From contig CAJUNM010000017.1 of assembly GCA_910587805.1 (NCBI GenBank), forward strand, positions 1 through 39,350: a stretch of DNA of 39,350 nucleotides, given 5' to 3'. The position numbers and the translations under genes are program-made. Below the pieces are notes generated by a model, which saw only the letters and a list, made by a program, of their open reading frames with translations, ran no database searches and was not told the origin of the DNA. Positions 1 through 8,832 of the stretch are shown in pieces (the first letter of the stretch is position 1; each line of letters opens with the position of its first letter). The stretch comes from an uncultured Christensenellaceae bacterium (lineage in GTDB: Bacteria > Bacillota > Clostridia > Christensenellales > Pumilibacteraceae).

Positions 1-1
1 G

Positions 2-688
2 TATCTTTTGGGACTTTTGATGACGTATTCTTACAGCTACGATCCGTTCAAGTATATATACGAATTTACCGTCTCGCCGCTCGTTAATTGGGATTTTTTC
101 ACGTTTAACGGTTTGAGTGTGTACTCGCTGTTCAATCAGAACGGACAGGAAGCGGGCGCGCGTTTCCCGTCATGGGTGTTTGCTTGCGTTTTTGCCGCGA
201 TCATCTCGGCGGTGGTGTGCATAGTGTACTTCAGCAAGCGCAACCGTGCTACGATGGTCATGCTTGCCGCGTACTCGCTGTTCACGCTGTCCGTGTATTA
301 TCCCGGTATGAACGCGGCGGTAATGATTTTATCGCTTGCCGCGCTCGGTTGCGCATACGCGCTCGTCAAGGATAAACGGCTGCTGCACGTTCTGTTTTTG
401 ACATGTATAACGTACGTTGTAAATTCGTCGAGCGTGCTCGCCAATGCGGGGTACTTGAATAATCTTGCCGATTATGTGTTTTCCGATCCGAGCTATACAG
501 GCTCGATCTTGATGTCCGGCGGCGTCAACGCCGTATGTATAACGTGTTCGGCGTTAGTCGTGCTCGCGCATTTGTATTTTACCGTCGTTACTGTCAGCGT
601 CGGAATGACGGGGCAAAAGAAAATGTTGAACGCATGTAACGGTTTCGATGCAAGCCTGCGCGAATTTTTTACGGTAAGGAGAGGATAG
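2..688 (+). CDS. C-terminal part of a polytopic membrane protein, possibly a GT-C type glycosyltransferase
   Basis: The reading frame is open to the left edge of the window, so the true start is not visible and only the last 229 or so residues are present. What is visible is strongly hydrophobic, with about five membrane-spanning stretches separated by short basic loops (such as FSKRNR and KDKR). The layout of a short hydrophilic stretch, a helix, a YYPGMN loop, a helix ending in a basic turn and a helix followed by NSSSVLANAG recalls the C-terminal half of GT-C (Dol-P-Man-type) glycosyltransferases, where a similar loop reads RMHERY. That resemblance is from memory of the family and is weak. 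The gene ends one base before the comM start codon, so the two may be co-transcribed. It could equally be an unrelated transporter or polymer flippase. Confidence 0.6.
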   Translation, partial: YLLGLLMTYSYSYDPFKYIYEFTVSPLVNWDFFTFNGLSVYSLFNQNGQEAGARFPSWVFACVFAAIISAVVCIVYFSKRNRATMVMLAAYSLFTLSVYYPGMNAAVMILSLAALGCAYALVKDKRLLHVLFLTCITYVVNSSSVLANAGYLNNLADYVFSDPSYTGSILMSGGVNAVCITCSALVVLAHLYFTVVTVSVGMTGQKKMLNACNGFDASLREFFTVRRG

Positions 689-689
689 A

Positions 690-2234
690 TTGTTAGCGAG
701 GATTAACAGCTACGCATTGAGCGGCTTGAACGGCTATAAAGTGTCTGTCGAAGTCGATATACACGCAGGTCTGCCCGGTATCGAGGTTGTGGGGTTGCCC
801 GATACCGCCGTCAAAGAGTCGCGCGAGCGTATGCGGTCGGCAATAAAAAACAGCGGTTACGATTTTACTCCGCATAAGATAACAATAAATCTCGCGCCCG
901 CGCACACTAAAAAAGAAGGCTCGGTATTCGATCTTGCGATCGCGCTCGGCGTGCTCTGCGCAACGGAGCAGGGCGTAGTGGACGAACACCGAAATCCGCT
1001 GCGTGCGCTCGAGGACTATATATTTTTGGGCGAGCTGTCGCTTTCGGGCAGCGTGCGCAAGATAAACGGAGTAATGCCCATACTCATATCCGCGCGCGAA
1101 CGCGGATTCAAAAAGGTTGTCATACCGAAAGAAAACGCGAACGAAGCTAAATACATACGCGGCGTGGAAGTGTATGCCGTTGGATCGCTCCGAGAGGCTG
1201 TAGCGCTCGTAAACGCCTCAGACGCATTGCCGATCGAAACGTGCGACATTTCGCCTAAGTCCGCTGCGCGTGCGAGCGAAGATCTCAAGTACGTCAAAGG
1301 ACAGTATTCCGCAAAGCGCGCGCTCGAGATAGCGGCGGCGGGCGGGCACAATATGCTCATGATAGGTTCGCCCGGCGGCGGGAAAACGATGCTCGCAAAG
1401 TGTCTGCCGGGGATATTGCCGGACATGACCGAAGATGAAATTTTGGAAACGACCAAGATACATTCCGTTGCGGGTATTCTCGACCCGCAAGCGGGGATCG
1501 TGACCGAGCGTCCGTTTCGCACTCCGCACCACACTTCGAGTAAGATAGCTTTGACGGGCGGCGGATCTACGTCGCACCCCGGTGAGATAAGCTATGCGCA
1601 TAACGGCGTGTTGTTTTTGGACGAGTTGCCCGAGTATCCGCGCGGTGTGCTCGAAATATTGCGTCAGCCGCTCGAAGACGGGGTAATAACCGTTTCGCGC
1701 GCGGCGCGCTCCGTGGAGTATCCCGCGGATTTCATGCTCGTTGCAAGCATGAACCCGTGCCCATGCGGATATTACGGTTCGGCTGCGCACGCTTGCTCGT
1801 GCACGCCGTCGCAAATACAAAAATATATGTCGCGCATATCCGGACCGTTGCTCGACAGGATCGACTTGCATATAGACGTAGACGAAGTGCGGTACGACGA
1901 ACTTACGTCGGACGGATTGTCCGAAAGCTCTGCAACAGTCAAGGCGCGGGTAAACGCGGCGCGTGCGGTTCAAACCGCGCGTTATGCGGGAACGAACGTA
2001 CATTCAAACGCCAATATGAGCAATGCGATGATAAAGAAATATTGCGCGCTCGATGCGGCGGGCGAGCGGATTTTATCCAATGCGTTCGATAAGCTCGGAT
2101 TCTCTGCGCGTGCGTATACTCGCATACTCAAAGTCGCGCGCACTATAGCCGACCTCGACGGAAGCGAAAATATTCAATCCAAGCACATAGCGGAAGCCGT
2201 CATGTACCGCTCGCTCGATAAGGCGGTGAAATAA
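690..2234 (+). CDS. comM: ComM/YifB family Mg-chelatase-like AAA+ ATPase
   Basis: This is a 514-residue protein of the YifB/ComM family, AAA+ ATPases related to the Mg-chelatase ChlI subunit. In Vibrio and Haemophilus, ComM promotes branch migration during integration of transformed DNA. The N-terminal family domain opens with residues like ALSGLNGYKVSVEVDIHAGL. The Walker A motif GSPGGGKT is at residues 226-233, the Walker B acidic pair D311-E312 lies in LFLDELPE, and the C-terminal Mg_chelatase_C helices contain RAYTRILKVARTIADL. The start is TTG at 690, supported by AAGGAGAGG at 676-684 five bases upstream. The gene overlaps dprA by one base. The comM-dprA pairing fits joint action on incoming single-stranded DNA. 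Confidence 0.96.
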   Translation: MLARINSYALSGLNGYKVSVEVDIHAGLPGIEVVGLPDTAVKESRERMRSAIKNSGYDFTPHKITINLAPAHTKKEGSVFDLAIALGVLCATEQGVVDEHRNPLRALEDYIFLGELSLSGSVRKINGVMPILISARERGFKKVVIPKENANEAKYIRGVEVYAVGSLREAVALVNASDALPIETCDISPKSAARASEDLKYVKGQYSAKRALEIAAAGGHNMLMIGSPGGGKTMLAKCLPGILPDMTEDEILETTKIHSVAGILDPQAGIVTERPFRTPHHTSSKIALTGGGSTSHPGEISYAHNGVLFLDELPEYPRGVLEILRQPLEDGVITVSRAARSVEYPADFMLVASMNPCPCGYYGSAAHACSCTPSQIQKYMSRISGPLLDRIDLHIDVDEVRYDELTSDGLSESSATVKARVNAARAVQTARYAGTNVHSNANMSNAMIKKYCALDAAGERILSNAFDKLGFSARAYTRILKVARTIADLDGSENIQSKHIAEAVMYRSLDKAVK

Positions 2235-3295
2235 TGCTGTTATCCGATTTGTATTTGTGGCTGTCGTTTTCGCGGGTGCGCACGAGAAAACTCAATAAAC
2301 TGCTCGAGCGGTATACTCCCGAACAACTGTGGGACAGCTTCGACGAGGAAATAAAATACAATCCGGACGACAAAGCGCTTTCGGCGTTAAAGCGCACGCG
2401 TTCCGTCGATTTCATAGAGCGTACCAAACAATACTTAAAACTCAATAATATAGAATACGTCACGCGCGCCGATCCGATATTTCCCGTTAGCCTCGCGCAG
2501 ACCGAAGTCGATCCGCCGCTCGTGCTGTACTATAAAGGCAATCTCGATATATTGCGCGAGCCGTGCATCGCGGTAGTGGGCACGCGCCGCGCGTCGCAGT
2601 ACGGTAAGTACGTAACTAACAAAATAGTAAGCGAGCTTGCGCAAAGATTTACGATAGTAAGCGGACTTGCAACGGGCATAGACGGTTATGCGCATGCCGC
2701 CGCGCTCGATGCGGGCGGAAATACCGCGGCGGTCCTCGGCAGCGGATTGTTCAACGTGACGCCCGTTTCAAACGTAAAACTGTTCGACGATATTTGCAAG
2801 CGCGGAACGGTCGTTACGGAATATACGCCCGATACGCACGCGACCGAGTATACTTTTCCCGAGCGTAACCGTATAATAAGCGGGTTGTGTAAAGGCGTTT
2901 TGGTCGTCGAAGCGTCGGATGGCAGCGGATCGCTCATAACGGCAAACTGCGCGCTCGAGCAGGGCAGAGACGTTTTCGCCGTACCGGGCGATATAGACAA
3001 GATACGTTCGATAGGTACGAACAAGCTTATTAAAAACGGCGCAGTGCCCGTGACGAGCGCAAACGATATTTTCGATTATTACGACGTTCCGCATGCGGGG
3101 AGAAAACAAAAGAGCGTCGAACTCGATTTCGGACAGCAAAAAATTTTGGATATGCTCGCAAACGGCGAAGCGTCGTTCGATTCGCTTGCCGAACGCAGCG
3201 GAATGAGCATAGCGGAGCTAAACACGTCGTTGTCCGCGCTCGTAATATACGGGCTTGTGCATGAAGTGTCCAAAAACGTATACGGTTTGTCGTAA
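2234..3295 (+). CDS. dprA: DNA-processing protein DprA
   Basis: DprA binds incoming single-stranded DNA during natural transformation and loads RecA. The 353-residue protein has an N-terminal helical region, a Rossmann-like domain and a C-terminal winged-helix domain. Family motifs are clear: VGTRRASQYGKYV near residue 115, SGLATGIDGYAHAAAL near 143, FPERNRIISGL near 208, then GSLITA and ALEQGRDVFAVPG. The last 60 or so residues (QQKILDMLANGEASFDSLA onward) look like the DprA_WH domain. The ATG at 2234 overlaps the comM stop TAA by one base, a typical coupled start. Full-length comM and dprA suggest the competence function is intact, although dprA is also kept in many bacteria never shown to be transformable. 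Confidence 0.97.
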   Translation: MLLSDLYLWLSFSRVRTRKLNKLLERYTPEQLWDSFDEEIKYNPDDKALSALKRTRSVDFIERTKQYLKLNNIEYVTRADPIFPVSLAQTEVDPPLVLYYKGNLDILREPCIAVVGTRRASQYGKYVTNKIVSELAQRFTIVSGLATGIDGYAHAAALDAGGNTAAVLGSGLFNVTPVSNVKLFDDICKRGTVVTEYTPDTHATEYTFPERNRIISGLCKGVLVVEASDGSGSLITANCALEQGRDVFAVPGDIDKIRSIGTNKLIKNGAVPVTSANDIFDYYDVPHAGRKQKSVELDFGQQKILDMLANGEASFDSLAERSGMSIAELNTSLSALVIYGLVHEVSKNVYGLS

Positions 3296-3326
3296 AATCA
3301 AGGAAGGAAACAAGGAGAACAGTATC

Positions 3327-5579
3327 ATGAAATTGGTTGTTATAGAAGGTATAGGCAAGCAAGAGACCATTCAAAAATATCTCGGTTCGGGCTACCGCGT
3401 GTTCGCGACGGGCGGGCATGTACGCGACTTGCCCAAAAAGCGGCTTGCCGTCGACGTGAAAGACGATTTCAAACCGACGTACGTCGTAATGGACGATAAA
3501 AAGAACACGGTTGACACGCTCAAAAAGGCGGCGGCTTCCGCGGAGACCGTTTTGCTCGCGACCGACCCAGACCGCGAAGGCGAGGCGATCTCTTGGCACG
3601 TGGCTACGCTTTTGGATATTCCGTCCGATGCGCCCGTGCGCATAGAGTTCAACGAGATAAGCAAGCCCGCAATATCCCGCGCGCTTTCAAGTCCGCGCCC
3701 TATCGATAAAAATCTCGTCGATGCGCAGCAAGCGCGCCGCGTGCTCGACAGGCTCGTCGGTTACAAGGTGTCGCCCGTGCTTTGCAAAAAGATACAGAGC
3801 AATCTCAGCGCGGGGCGCGTGCAATCGGTAACTTTGCGGCTCGTGGTGGACAGAGAACGCGAGATAGAATGTTTCGTGGCGGAGGAGTATTGGAACTTTT
3901 ATTCGATGCTCAAGACCGACGGCGGAGATTCGATCAAAGCTACGCTTTGCGGCAAGCTCGGCAAAAAGCTCAAGCTTTCGAGCGAGGCGGAAGTGAACGC
4001 GGTAAAATCGGAGCTTGACGGCAAGCAATACGCCGTGCGCAACGTGAAAAAGAGCGTCACGCGCTCGCATCCGTACGCGCCGTTCATCACTTCCACAATG
4101 CAGCAGGACGCGTTGAACAAGCTCGGCATGAGCCTTAAACAAACGTCGTCGGCGGCGCAAACGCTTTATGAGGGCGTAGAGCTGCCGAACGAAGGCAAGG
4201 TCGCGCTTATAACGTATATTCGTACCGATTCGACGCGCGTATCCGCCGCGGCAATAACGTCGGCGCGCGAATATATCACGGAGAATTTCGGCAACGAGTA
4301 TCTGCCCGAAAAGCCCAATTATTACGCGTCGAAAAAGAACGCGCAGGACGCGCACGAGGCTATCCGCCCTATTTCGTTGGATCGCACGCCCGCGAGCGTC
4401 AAGCCGTATTTGAACAAGTATAATTATATGCTGTACGAGCTTATATATAAGCGGTTCTTGGCGAGTCAAATGTCGGACGCAACTTATAACTCGGTGTCTG
4501 TGGATATAGGCGCGGGCGAGTACGATTTTTCGGTGACGGGAAGAACGCCGCTGTTCGACGGATTTACAAAGGTATATGCCGCCGCGGAGAAACAAGAGGA
4601 AGGCAAAGACGTGGCGGTCAAACTGCCCGAGCTCGAGACGGGCGACAGGCTCGGTTTCGTCAAATATGTATGCGAGCAGAAATTCACAAAGCCGCCCGCG
4701 CGCTATACCGAGGCAAGCTTGGTTCGCGCCATGGAAGAAAAGGGTATAGGCAGACCCGCGACATATACGCCCACAGTGTCGTTGCTGTTCTCGCGCAAGT
4801 ACGTGGAAAAGCAAGGCCGCGCGATAGCGCCCACCGAACTCGGCAAAGAAGTTACCGATATGCTCGTCAAATATTTCCCCGAGATTATGGACGTCGGATT
4901 TACCGCGCAGATGGAAGACCGTCTTGACGGCATAGAGGACGGCGGAAAGCGTTGGCAAGATATCGTCGGCGGTTTCTACGACGGTTTCGAGGATAAGATA
5001 AACGCCGCCAAATCGGACGGATACACGCTTAAAGCGCCCGACGAGCAGACCGATTACGTTTGCGAGAAATGCGGCGCGAAAATGATAATTAAAACGGGAA
5101 GGTACGGCAAGTTCTTGGCGTGCCCGAATTATCCCAGATGCAAAAACACCAAAAATCTCGATGCGGACGGAAATGTTACGGAATTGCCGGAGGCCGAACA
5201 GTCGGACGTTGTGTGCGACAAGTGCGGAGCTACCATGGTAGTTAAGACGGGCAAGTACGGCAAGTTCTTGGCATGCCCGAATTTTCCCAAGTGCAAAAAC
5301 ATCGTCAATCTCGAAAAGCCCGAAGACAAGGACGAAAAGCCGTTGCCGCCGTGCCCGAAGTGCGGCAAGCCGCTTAAAAAAATAGTGACGCGGCGTTCCA
5401 CTTTCTACGGCTGCTCGGGCTATCCCGATTGCGACTTTGCGCTTTCGGCGCGTCCTACGGGCGAGAAATGCCCCGAATGCGGTTCGCTGCTCGTGGAGAA
5501 GTCGGGAAAGAACGGCAAGTATACGGCTTGCTCGAATAAGGATTGCAAATATAAGCGAAATATCGAAAATGAAAAATAA
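3327..5579 (+). CDS. topA: DNA topoisomerase I (type IA)
   Basis: Type IA topoisomerase that relaxes negative supercoils through a tyrosine-DNA intermediate. I place the start at ATG 3327, with AAGGAG at 3313-3318, giving 750 residues; a longer in-frame extension back to 3255 lies inside dprA and has no family support. The N-terminal TOPRIM domain carries the acidic motif DPDREGE (D80, D82, E86). The catalytic tyrosine is Y297 in ITYIRTDSTRVS. Four C-terminal zinc ribbons, each with four cysteines, run from about residue 578 to 745 (CEKCG, CDKCG, CPKCG and CPECG). One oddity is the first TOPRIM strand, which reads VVIEGIGKQETI where topoisomerase I usually has VIVESPAKAKTI; the glutamate (E7) is kept. 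The last 11 bases overlap trmFO. Confidence 0.97.
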   Translation: MKLVVIEGIGKQETIQKYLGSGYRVFATGGHVRDLPKKRLAVDVKDDFKPTYVVMDDKKNTVDTLKKAAASAETVLLATDPDREGEAISWHVATLLDIPSDAPVRIEFNEISKPAISRALSSPRPIDKNLVDAQQARRVLDRLVGYKVSPVLCKKIQSNLSAGRVQSVTLRLVVDREREIECFVAEEYWNFYSMLKTDGGDSIKATLCGKLGKKLKLSSEAEVNAVKSELDGKQYAVRNVKKSVTRSHPYAPFITSTMQQDALNKLGMSLKQTSSAAQTLYEGVELPNEGKVALITYIRTDSTRVSAAAITSAREYITENFGNEYLPEKPNYYASKKNAQDAHEAIRPISLDRTPASVKPYLNKYNYMLYELIYKRFLASQMSDATYNSVSVDIGAGEYDFSVTGRTPLFDGFTKVYAAAEKQEEGKDVAVKLPELETGDRLGFVKYVCEQKFTKPPARYTEASLVRAMEEKGIGRPATYTPTVSLLFSRKYVEKQGRAIAPTELGKEVTDMLVKYFPEIMDVGFTAQMEDRLDGIEDGGKRWQDIVGGFYDGFEDKINAAKSDGYTLKAPDEQTDYVCEKCGAKMIIKTGRYGKFLACPNYPRCKNTKNLDADGNVTELPEAEQSDVVCDKCGATMVVKTGKYGKFLACPNFPKCKNIVNLEKPEDKDEKPLPPCPKCGKPLKKIVTRRSTFYGCSGYPDCDFALSARPTGEKCPECGSLLVEKSGKNGKYTACSNKDCKYKRNIENEK

Positions 5580-6861
5580 CATCGTCGTTACGGTCATAGG
5601 CGGCGGTCTTGCCGGTTGCGAGGCGGCGCTCATATTGAGCAAGCTCGGCGTAAAAGTTCGGCTTGTCGAAGCGAAACCGCTGTGGTTTTCGGGCGCGCAT
5701 AAAAATTCGGGGCTTGCCGAAATAGTGTGTTCCAACTCCTTTAAGAGTACGGCGGAAACCACTGCGAGCGGCGCGCTCAAAAACGAACTCGATATTTTGG
5801 GTTGCGAGCTTTTGCGCGTAGCCCGAGCATGCGCCGTGCCTGCCGGCAGCGCGCTTGCCGTAGACCGCGACGAGTTTTCGCGGCTCGTCACCGAACGGAT
5901 CGACCGCTCCGAAAATATAGAACTCGCGCACGAGATAGCCGAGACGGTAGACCCCGACGTTTATACGATAGTTTGCGCCGGTCCGCTCGCGCATGATCGT
6001 TTGACCGAAAGCTTGTCGGCGCTCGCAGGCGAGGGGCACTTGCACTTTTTCGACGCCGCCGCGCCGATCGTCACGGCGGAAAGCATTGATATCGGCAAGG
6101 CGTTTTTCGGCGCGCGGTACGGCAAAGGCGGCGACGATTATCTCAATTGTCCGATGAGCAAGGACGAATACCTTGCGTTTTACGACGCGCTTGTGCACGC
6201 CGAACGCGCCGACGCGCACGAAGTGGACAAGCGCGAGATATTCGAGGGTTGTATGCCTGTCGAGATAATGGCAAGCCGCGGCGTGGACGCGTTGCGGTTC
6301 GGACCGTTGCGCCCCGTAGGGTTCAACGAGCACGGCAAGCCGTACGCCGTTTTGCAATTGCGCAAGGAGAATACCGCGGCGTCGTTGTACAACCTCGTCG
6401 GATTTCAGACAAATCTGAAATTCCACGAACAGCGACGGGTGTTTTCGCTAATACCCGCGCTCGAGCATGCCGAGTTCGTGCGTTACGGAGTTATGCACCG
6501 CAACACGTTTATAAACGCGCCCGACGTGATAAACGGCGATCTTACGCTCAAAAAATCGCCGAAGACGTTTGTCGCAGGACAGCTTTGCGGCGTCGAGGGT
6601 TATGTGGAGAGCATCGCTACGGGTCACCTCGCCGCGCTAAACGCATACAGACTTATTTGCGGCAAGCCGACCGTTTGTCCGCCGACCGATACCGTGCTCG
6701 GCGCGCTTTGCGATTACATATCCGCGCCCAACGCGAATTTTCAGCCGATGAACGCCAACTTCGGTATACTCCCGCCTATAGGCGGAAAAAAGGCGGACAG
6801 AAAGCGCGCGTACTACGATCGCAGCTCGAAAAGCATGGCGGACTTTGTCGCGTCGCTGTAA
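5569..6861 (+). CDS. trmFO: tRNA (uracil-54-C5)-methyltransferase, folate/FAD-dependent TrmFO
   Basis: TrmFO makes ribothymidine at position 54 of the tRNA T-loop, using methylene-tetrahydrofolate and FADH2. From ATG 5569 the protein has 430 residues, normal for the family. The FAD-binding dinucleotide motif is GGGLAGCEAA from residue 11, followed by E34 and the family segment NSGLAEIVCSNSFKS with C54. The second family cysteine lies in FEGCMPVEIMASRG (C228), and the C-terminal GVEGYVESIATG also fits. The start overlaps topA by 11 bases, so translation is probably coupled to topA. The topA-trmFO pair is conserved in Bacillota. An upstream in-frame extension into topA is rejected because homology begins at NNIVVTVIGGG. 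Confidence 0.96.
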   Translation: MKNNIVVTVIGGGLAGCEAALILSKLGVKVRLVEAKPLWFSGAHKNSGLAEIVCSNSFKSTAETTASGALKNELDILGCELLRVARACAVPAGSALAVDRDEFSRLVTERIDRSENIELAHEIAETVDPDVYTIVCAGPLAHDRLTESLSALAGEGHLHFFDAAAPIVTAESIDIGKAFFGARYGKGGDDYLNCPMSKDEYLAFYDALVHAERADAHEVDKREIFEGCMPVEIMASRGVDALRFGPLRPVGFNEHGKPYAVLQLRKENTAASLYNLVGFQTNLKFHEQRRVFSLIPALEHAEFVRYGVMHRNTFINAPDVINGDLTLKKSPKTFVAGQLCGVEGYVESIATGHLAALNAYRLICGKPTVCPPTDTVLGALCDYISAPNANFQPMNANFGILPPIGGKKADRKRAYYDRSSKSMADFVASL

Positions 6862-6885
6862 ATTGTTTGATAAAATGCTAACGAG

Positions 6886-6910
6886 GAGCTTGTCATAAGC
6901 TCTATTTTAA
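6886..6910 (+). terminator. weak intrinsic terminator candidate after trmFO
   Basis: A six-base-pair stem (GAGCTT at 6886-6891, AAGCTC at 6897-6902) with a five-base loop is followed by TATTTTAA. It lies directly between the trmFO stop and the hslV promoter, where the upstream operon should end. The stem is short and the T-run is interrupted, so it may be only partly effective. Confidence 0.35.
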
Positions 6911-6939
6911 TTGTCAATCGTTCAAAAGTATGCTATAAT
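6911..6939 (+). promoter_or_regulatory. sigma-A type promoter for hslV operon
   Basis: A -35 box TTGTCA (6911-6916) is separated by 17 bases from a perfect -10 box TATAAT (6934-6939). An upstream TGC makes it an extended -10. Transcription should start near 6946, giving a leader of about 33 bases that contains the hslV ribosome site GGAGG at 6962-6966. Confidence 0.8.
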
Positions 6940-6978
6940 ATCAAATGACAAATTAGAGTGCGGAGGTATCGATAATTT

Positions 6979-7512
6979 ATGAAACTCGAAGGAACAACCA
7001 TTGTAGGCGTCAGACGCAACGGTCAAACCGTTATCGCCGGCGACGGACAGGTCACGCAAAATCAGCAGGTCATATTAAAGGGCAATGCCAAAAAAGTACG
7101 CAGAGTATATAACGACAACGTTATTTTAGGGTTTGCGGGTTCTGTCGCGGACGCTTTTACGTTGAGCGAGAGGTTCGAGGAAATGCTCAATAAGTATTCC
7201 GGCAATCTCATGCGCGCGGCGGTGGAGCTTGCCATGCTTTGGCGCGGCGACCGTAATCTGCGTCAGCTCGAAGCGCTCATGATCGTAGCGGATAAAAACG
7301 ATATGTTCATAGTTTCGGGCAGCGGCGACGTGATAGAACCCGAACACGGCATTTGCGCCATAGGTTCGGGCGGCAATTACGCGCTCGCGGCGGGCAGAGC
7401 GTTGCTCGAAAACACCGAGTTGTCCGCAGAGCAGATCGCAAGAGAAGCGATGCGCGTCGCGTCCGATATTTGCATATTCACCAATTCTAATATCGTAGTG
7501 GAGGTGGCGTGA
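6979..7512 (+). CDS. hslV: ATP-dependent protease subunit HslV (ClpQ)
   Basis: HslV is the proteasome-like peptidase of the HslVU (ClpQY) complex. The 177-residue protein carries the N-terminal threonine hydrolase signature TTIVGVRRNG and the family blocks GDGQVT, KGNAKKVRR, GFAGSVADAFTL and IGSGGNYALAAGRALL. The catalytic threonine is residue 6 rather than residue 2, so a five-residue leader MKLEG would have to be removed to expose it. Such short leaders are common in Bacillota forms. ATG 6979 is preceded by CGGAGGT at 6961-6967. The stop codon TGA shares one base with the hslU ATG, matching the tight stoichiometric pairing with its unfoldase. Confidence 0.97.
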   Translation: MKLEGTTIVGVRRNGQTVIAGDGQVTQNQQVILKGNAKKVRRVYNDNVILGFAGSVADAFTLSERFEEMLNKYSGNLMRAAVELAMLWRGDRNLRQLEALMIVADKNDMFIVSGSGDVIEPEHGICAIGSGGNYALAAGRALLENTELSAEQIAREAMRVASDICIFTNSNIVVEVA

Positions 7513-8822
7513 TGGATTTTACCCCTAAGCAGATCGTAGCCGAGCTTGACAGATACATCATAGGGCAGACTCAGGCAAAGCGCGCCGTGGCGATAGCTTT
7601 GCGCAATCGCTACCGCAGAAGCAAACTGTCGGAAACGGTGCGCGAAGAGATAACCCCGAAAAACATAATAATGAAAGGACCTACGGGCGTAGGCAAAACG
7701 GAGATCGCGCGTCGGCTCGCCAAGATAGTCCGCGCGCCGTTCATCAAAGTGGAAGCGACCAAATATACCGAGGTCGGTTACGTCGGGCGCGACGTGGAAT
7801 CGATGATACGCGATCTCGCCGAGACCGCGGTACATCTCGTCAAGGAAGAGCAAATGGCGGTCGTGGAGAGCAACGCGCGCGAGTTTGCCGAAAAGAAAAT
7901 AATCGACGCCGTAGTCAAGGCGCGTAAAAAGACCAATACGGATATTTCCGAATCGGTGTTGCGCGCGCAAGTAACGGACGAACTTCGCGACGGCAAGCTC
8001 AATAAGACCACGCTCGAGATAGAAGTGGCGGAGCGTTCGCCGCAGATCGAGGCTATGCCGGGCATGAGTATCGATCTCAATCTCAACGATATGCTCGGCG
8101 GTATTTTGCCGCAGCGCAAAAAGCGTCGCAGAGTCAGCGTGGAGGAGGCTCTTTCCATATACATGGAAGAGGAGAGCGAGCGGCTCTTGGATATGGACGC
8201 TATAAAAGCCGAAGGCGTGCGCAGGGCGCAGGAAGACGGCATCATATTTATCGACGAGATAGATAAAATAGCGTCTCGCGGCGGCTCGGGCGGCATCGAC
8301 GTGTCGCGCGAGGGAGTTCAGCGCGATATACTCCCTATAGTCGAGGGTTGCACCGTCATGACCAAATACGGCGCGATAAAGACCGATTACATTTTGTTCA
8401 TAGCGTCGGGCGCGTTCCAGATCTCGAACGTGACGGATCTTATACCCGAACTTCAAGGGCGTTTCCCTATACGCGTCGATCTCAACTCGTTGACGTTCGA
8501 CGATTTCGTAAAAATATTCACCGAACCCGAAAATGCGGTCACGCGTCAATACGCCGCGTTGCTGTCCGTCGAAAACATAAAGCTCAACTTCACGCCAGAC
8601 GCCATCGACGAAATGAGCCGTATTGCGGTAATGGAGAACGAGACGGGCGAGGACATCGGCGCGCGCAGACTGCACACCGTCATGGAAAGTCTGCTCGAAG
8701 ACATCAGTTTCAATGCCGACGGCAACAATCCGCCCATCGAAGTGACGGTAGATAAAGCGTACGTTGCGGAACACCTTGCAAACGAGCTTTCGGCGCACAA
8801 CCTCAAAAAATATATTTTGTGA
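7512..8822 (+). CDS. hslU: ATP-dependent protease ATPase subunit HslU (ClpY)
   Basis: HslU is the AAA+ unfoldase that feeds substrates into HslV. The 436-residue sequence has Walker A GPTGVGKTE beginning at residue 56, the pore loop GYVGRDVES near residue 92, an intermediate helical domain, Walker B IIFIDEIDKIA (D248, E249) and the C-terminal sensor-2 region GARRLHTVMESLLEDISF. It ends in LKKYIL, the tail type that docks into HslV. I prefer ATG 7512 because GGAGGTG at 7500-7506 is five bases away; GTG at 7509 would leave only two. Codon use and length are ordinary. Confidence 0.97.
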   Translation: MDFTPKQIVAELDRYIIGQTQAKRAVAIALRNRYRRSKLSETVREEITPKNIIMKGPTGVGKTEIARRLAKIVRAPFIKVEATKYTEVGYVGRDVESMIRDLAETAVHLVKEEQMAVVESNAREFAEKKIIDAVVKARKKTNTDISESVLRAQVTDELRDGKLNKTTLEIEVAERSPQIEAMPGMSIDLNLNDMLGGILPQRKKRRRVSVEEALSIYMEEESERLLDMDAIKAEGVRRAQEDGIIFIDEIDKIASRGGSGGIDVSREGVQRDILPIVEGCTVMTKYGAIKTDYILFIASGAFQISNVTDLIPELQGRFPIRVDLNSLTFDDFVKIFTEPENAVTRQYAALLSVENIKLNFTPDAIDEMSRIAVMENETGEDIGARRLHTVMESLLEDISFNADGNNPPIEVTVDKAYVAEHLANELSAHNLKKYIL

Positions 8823-8832
8823 TTTTTCAACT

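Noticed and set aside
3687..5891. Very long minus-strand reading frame (734 codons) opposite topA and trmFO
   Set aside because: The plus strand has unmistakable full-length topA and trmFO. The antisense frame is arginine- and alanine-rich without motifs and arises from the codon bias of this genome, which leaves few antisense stops.
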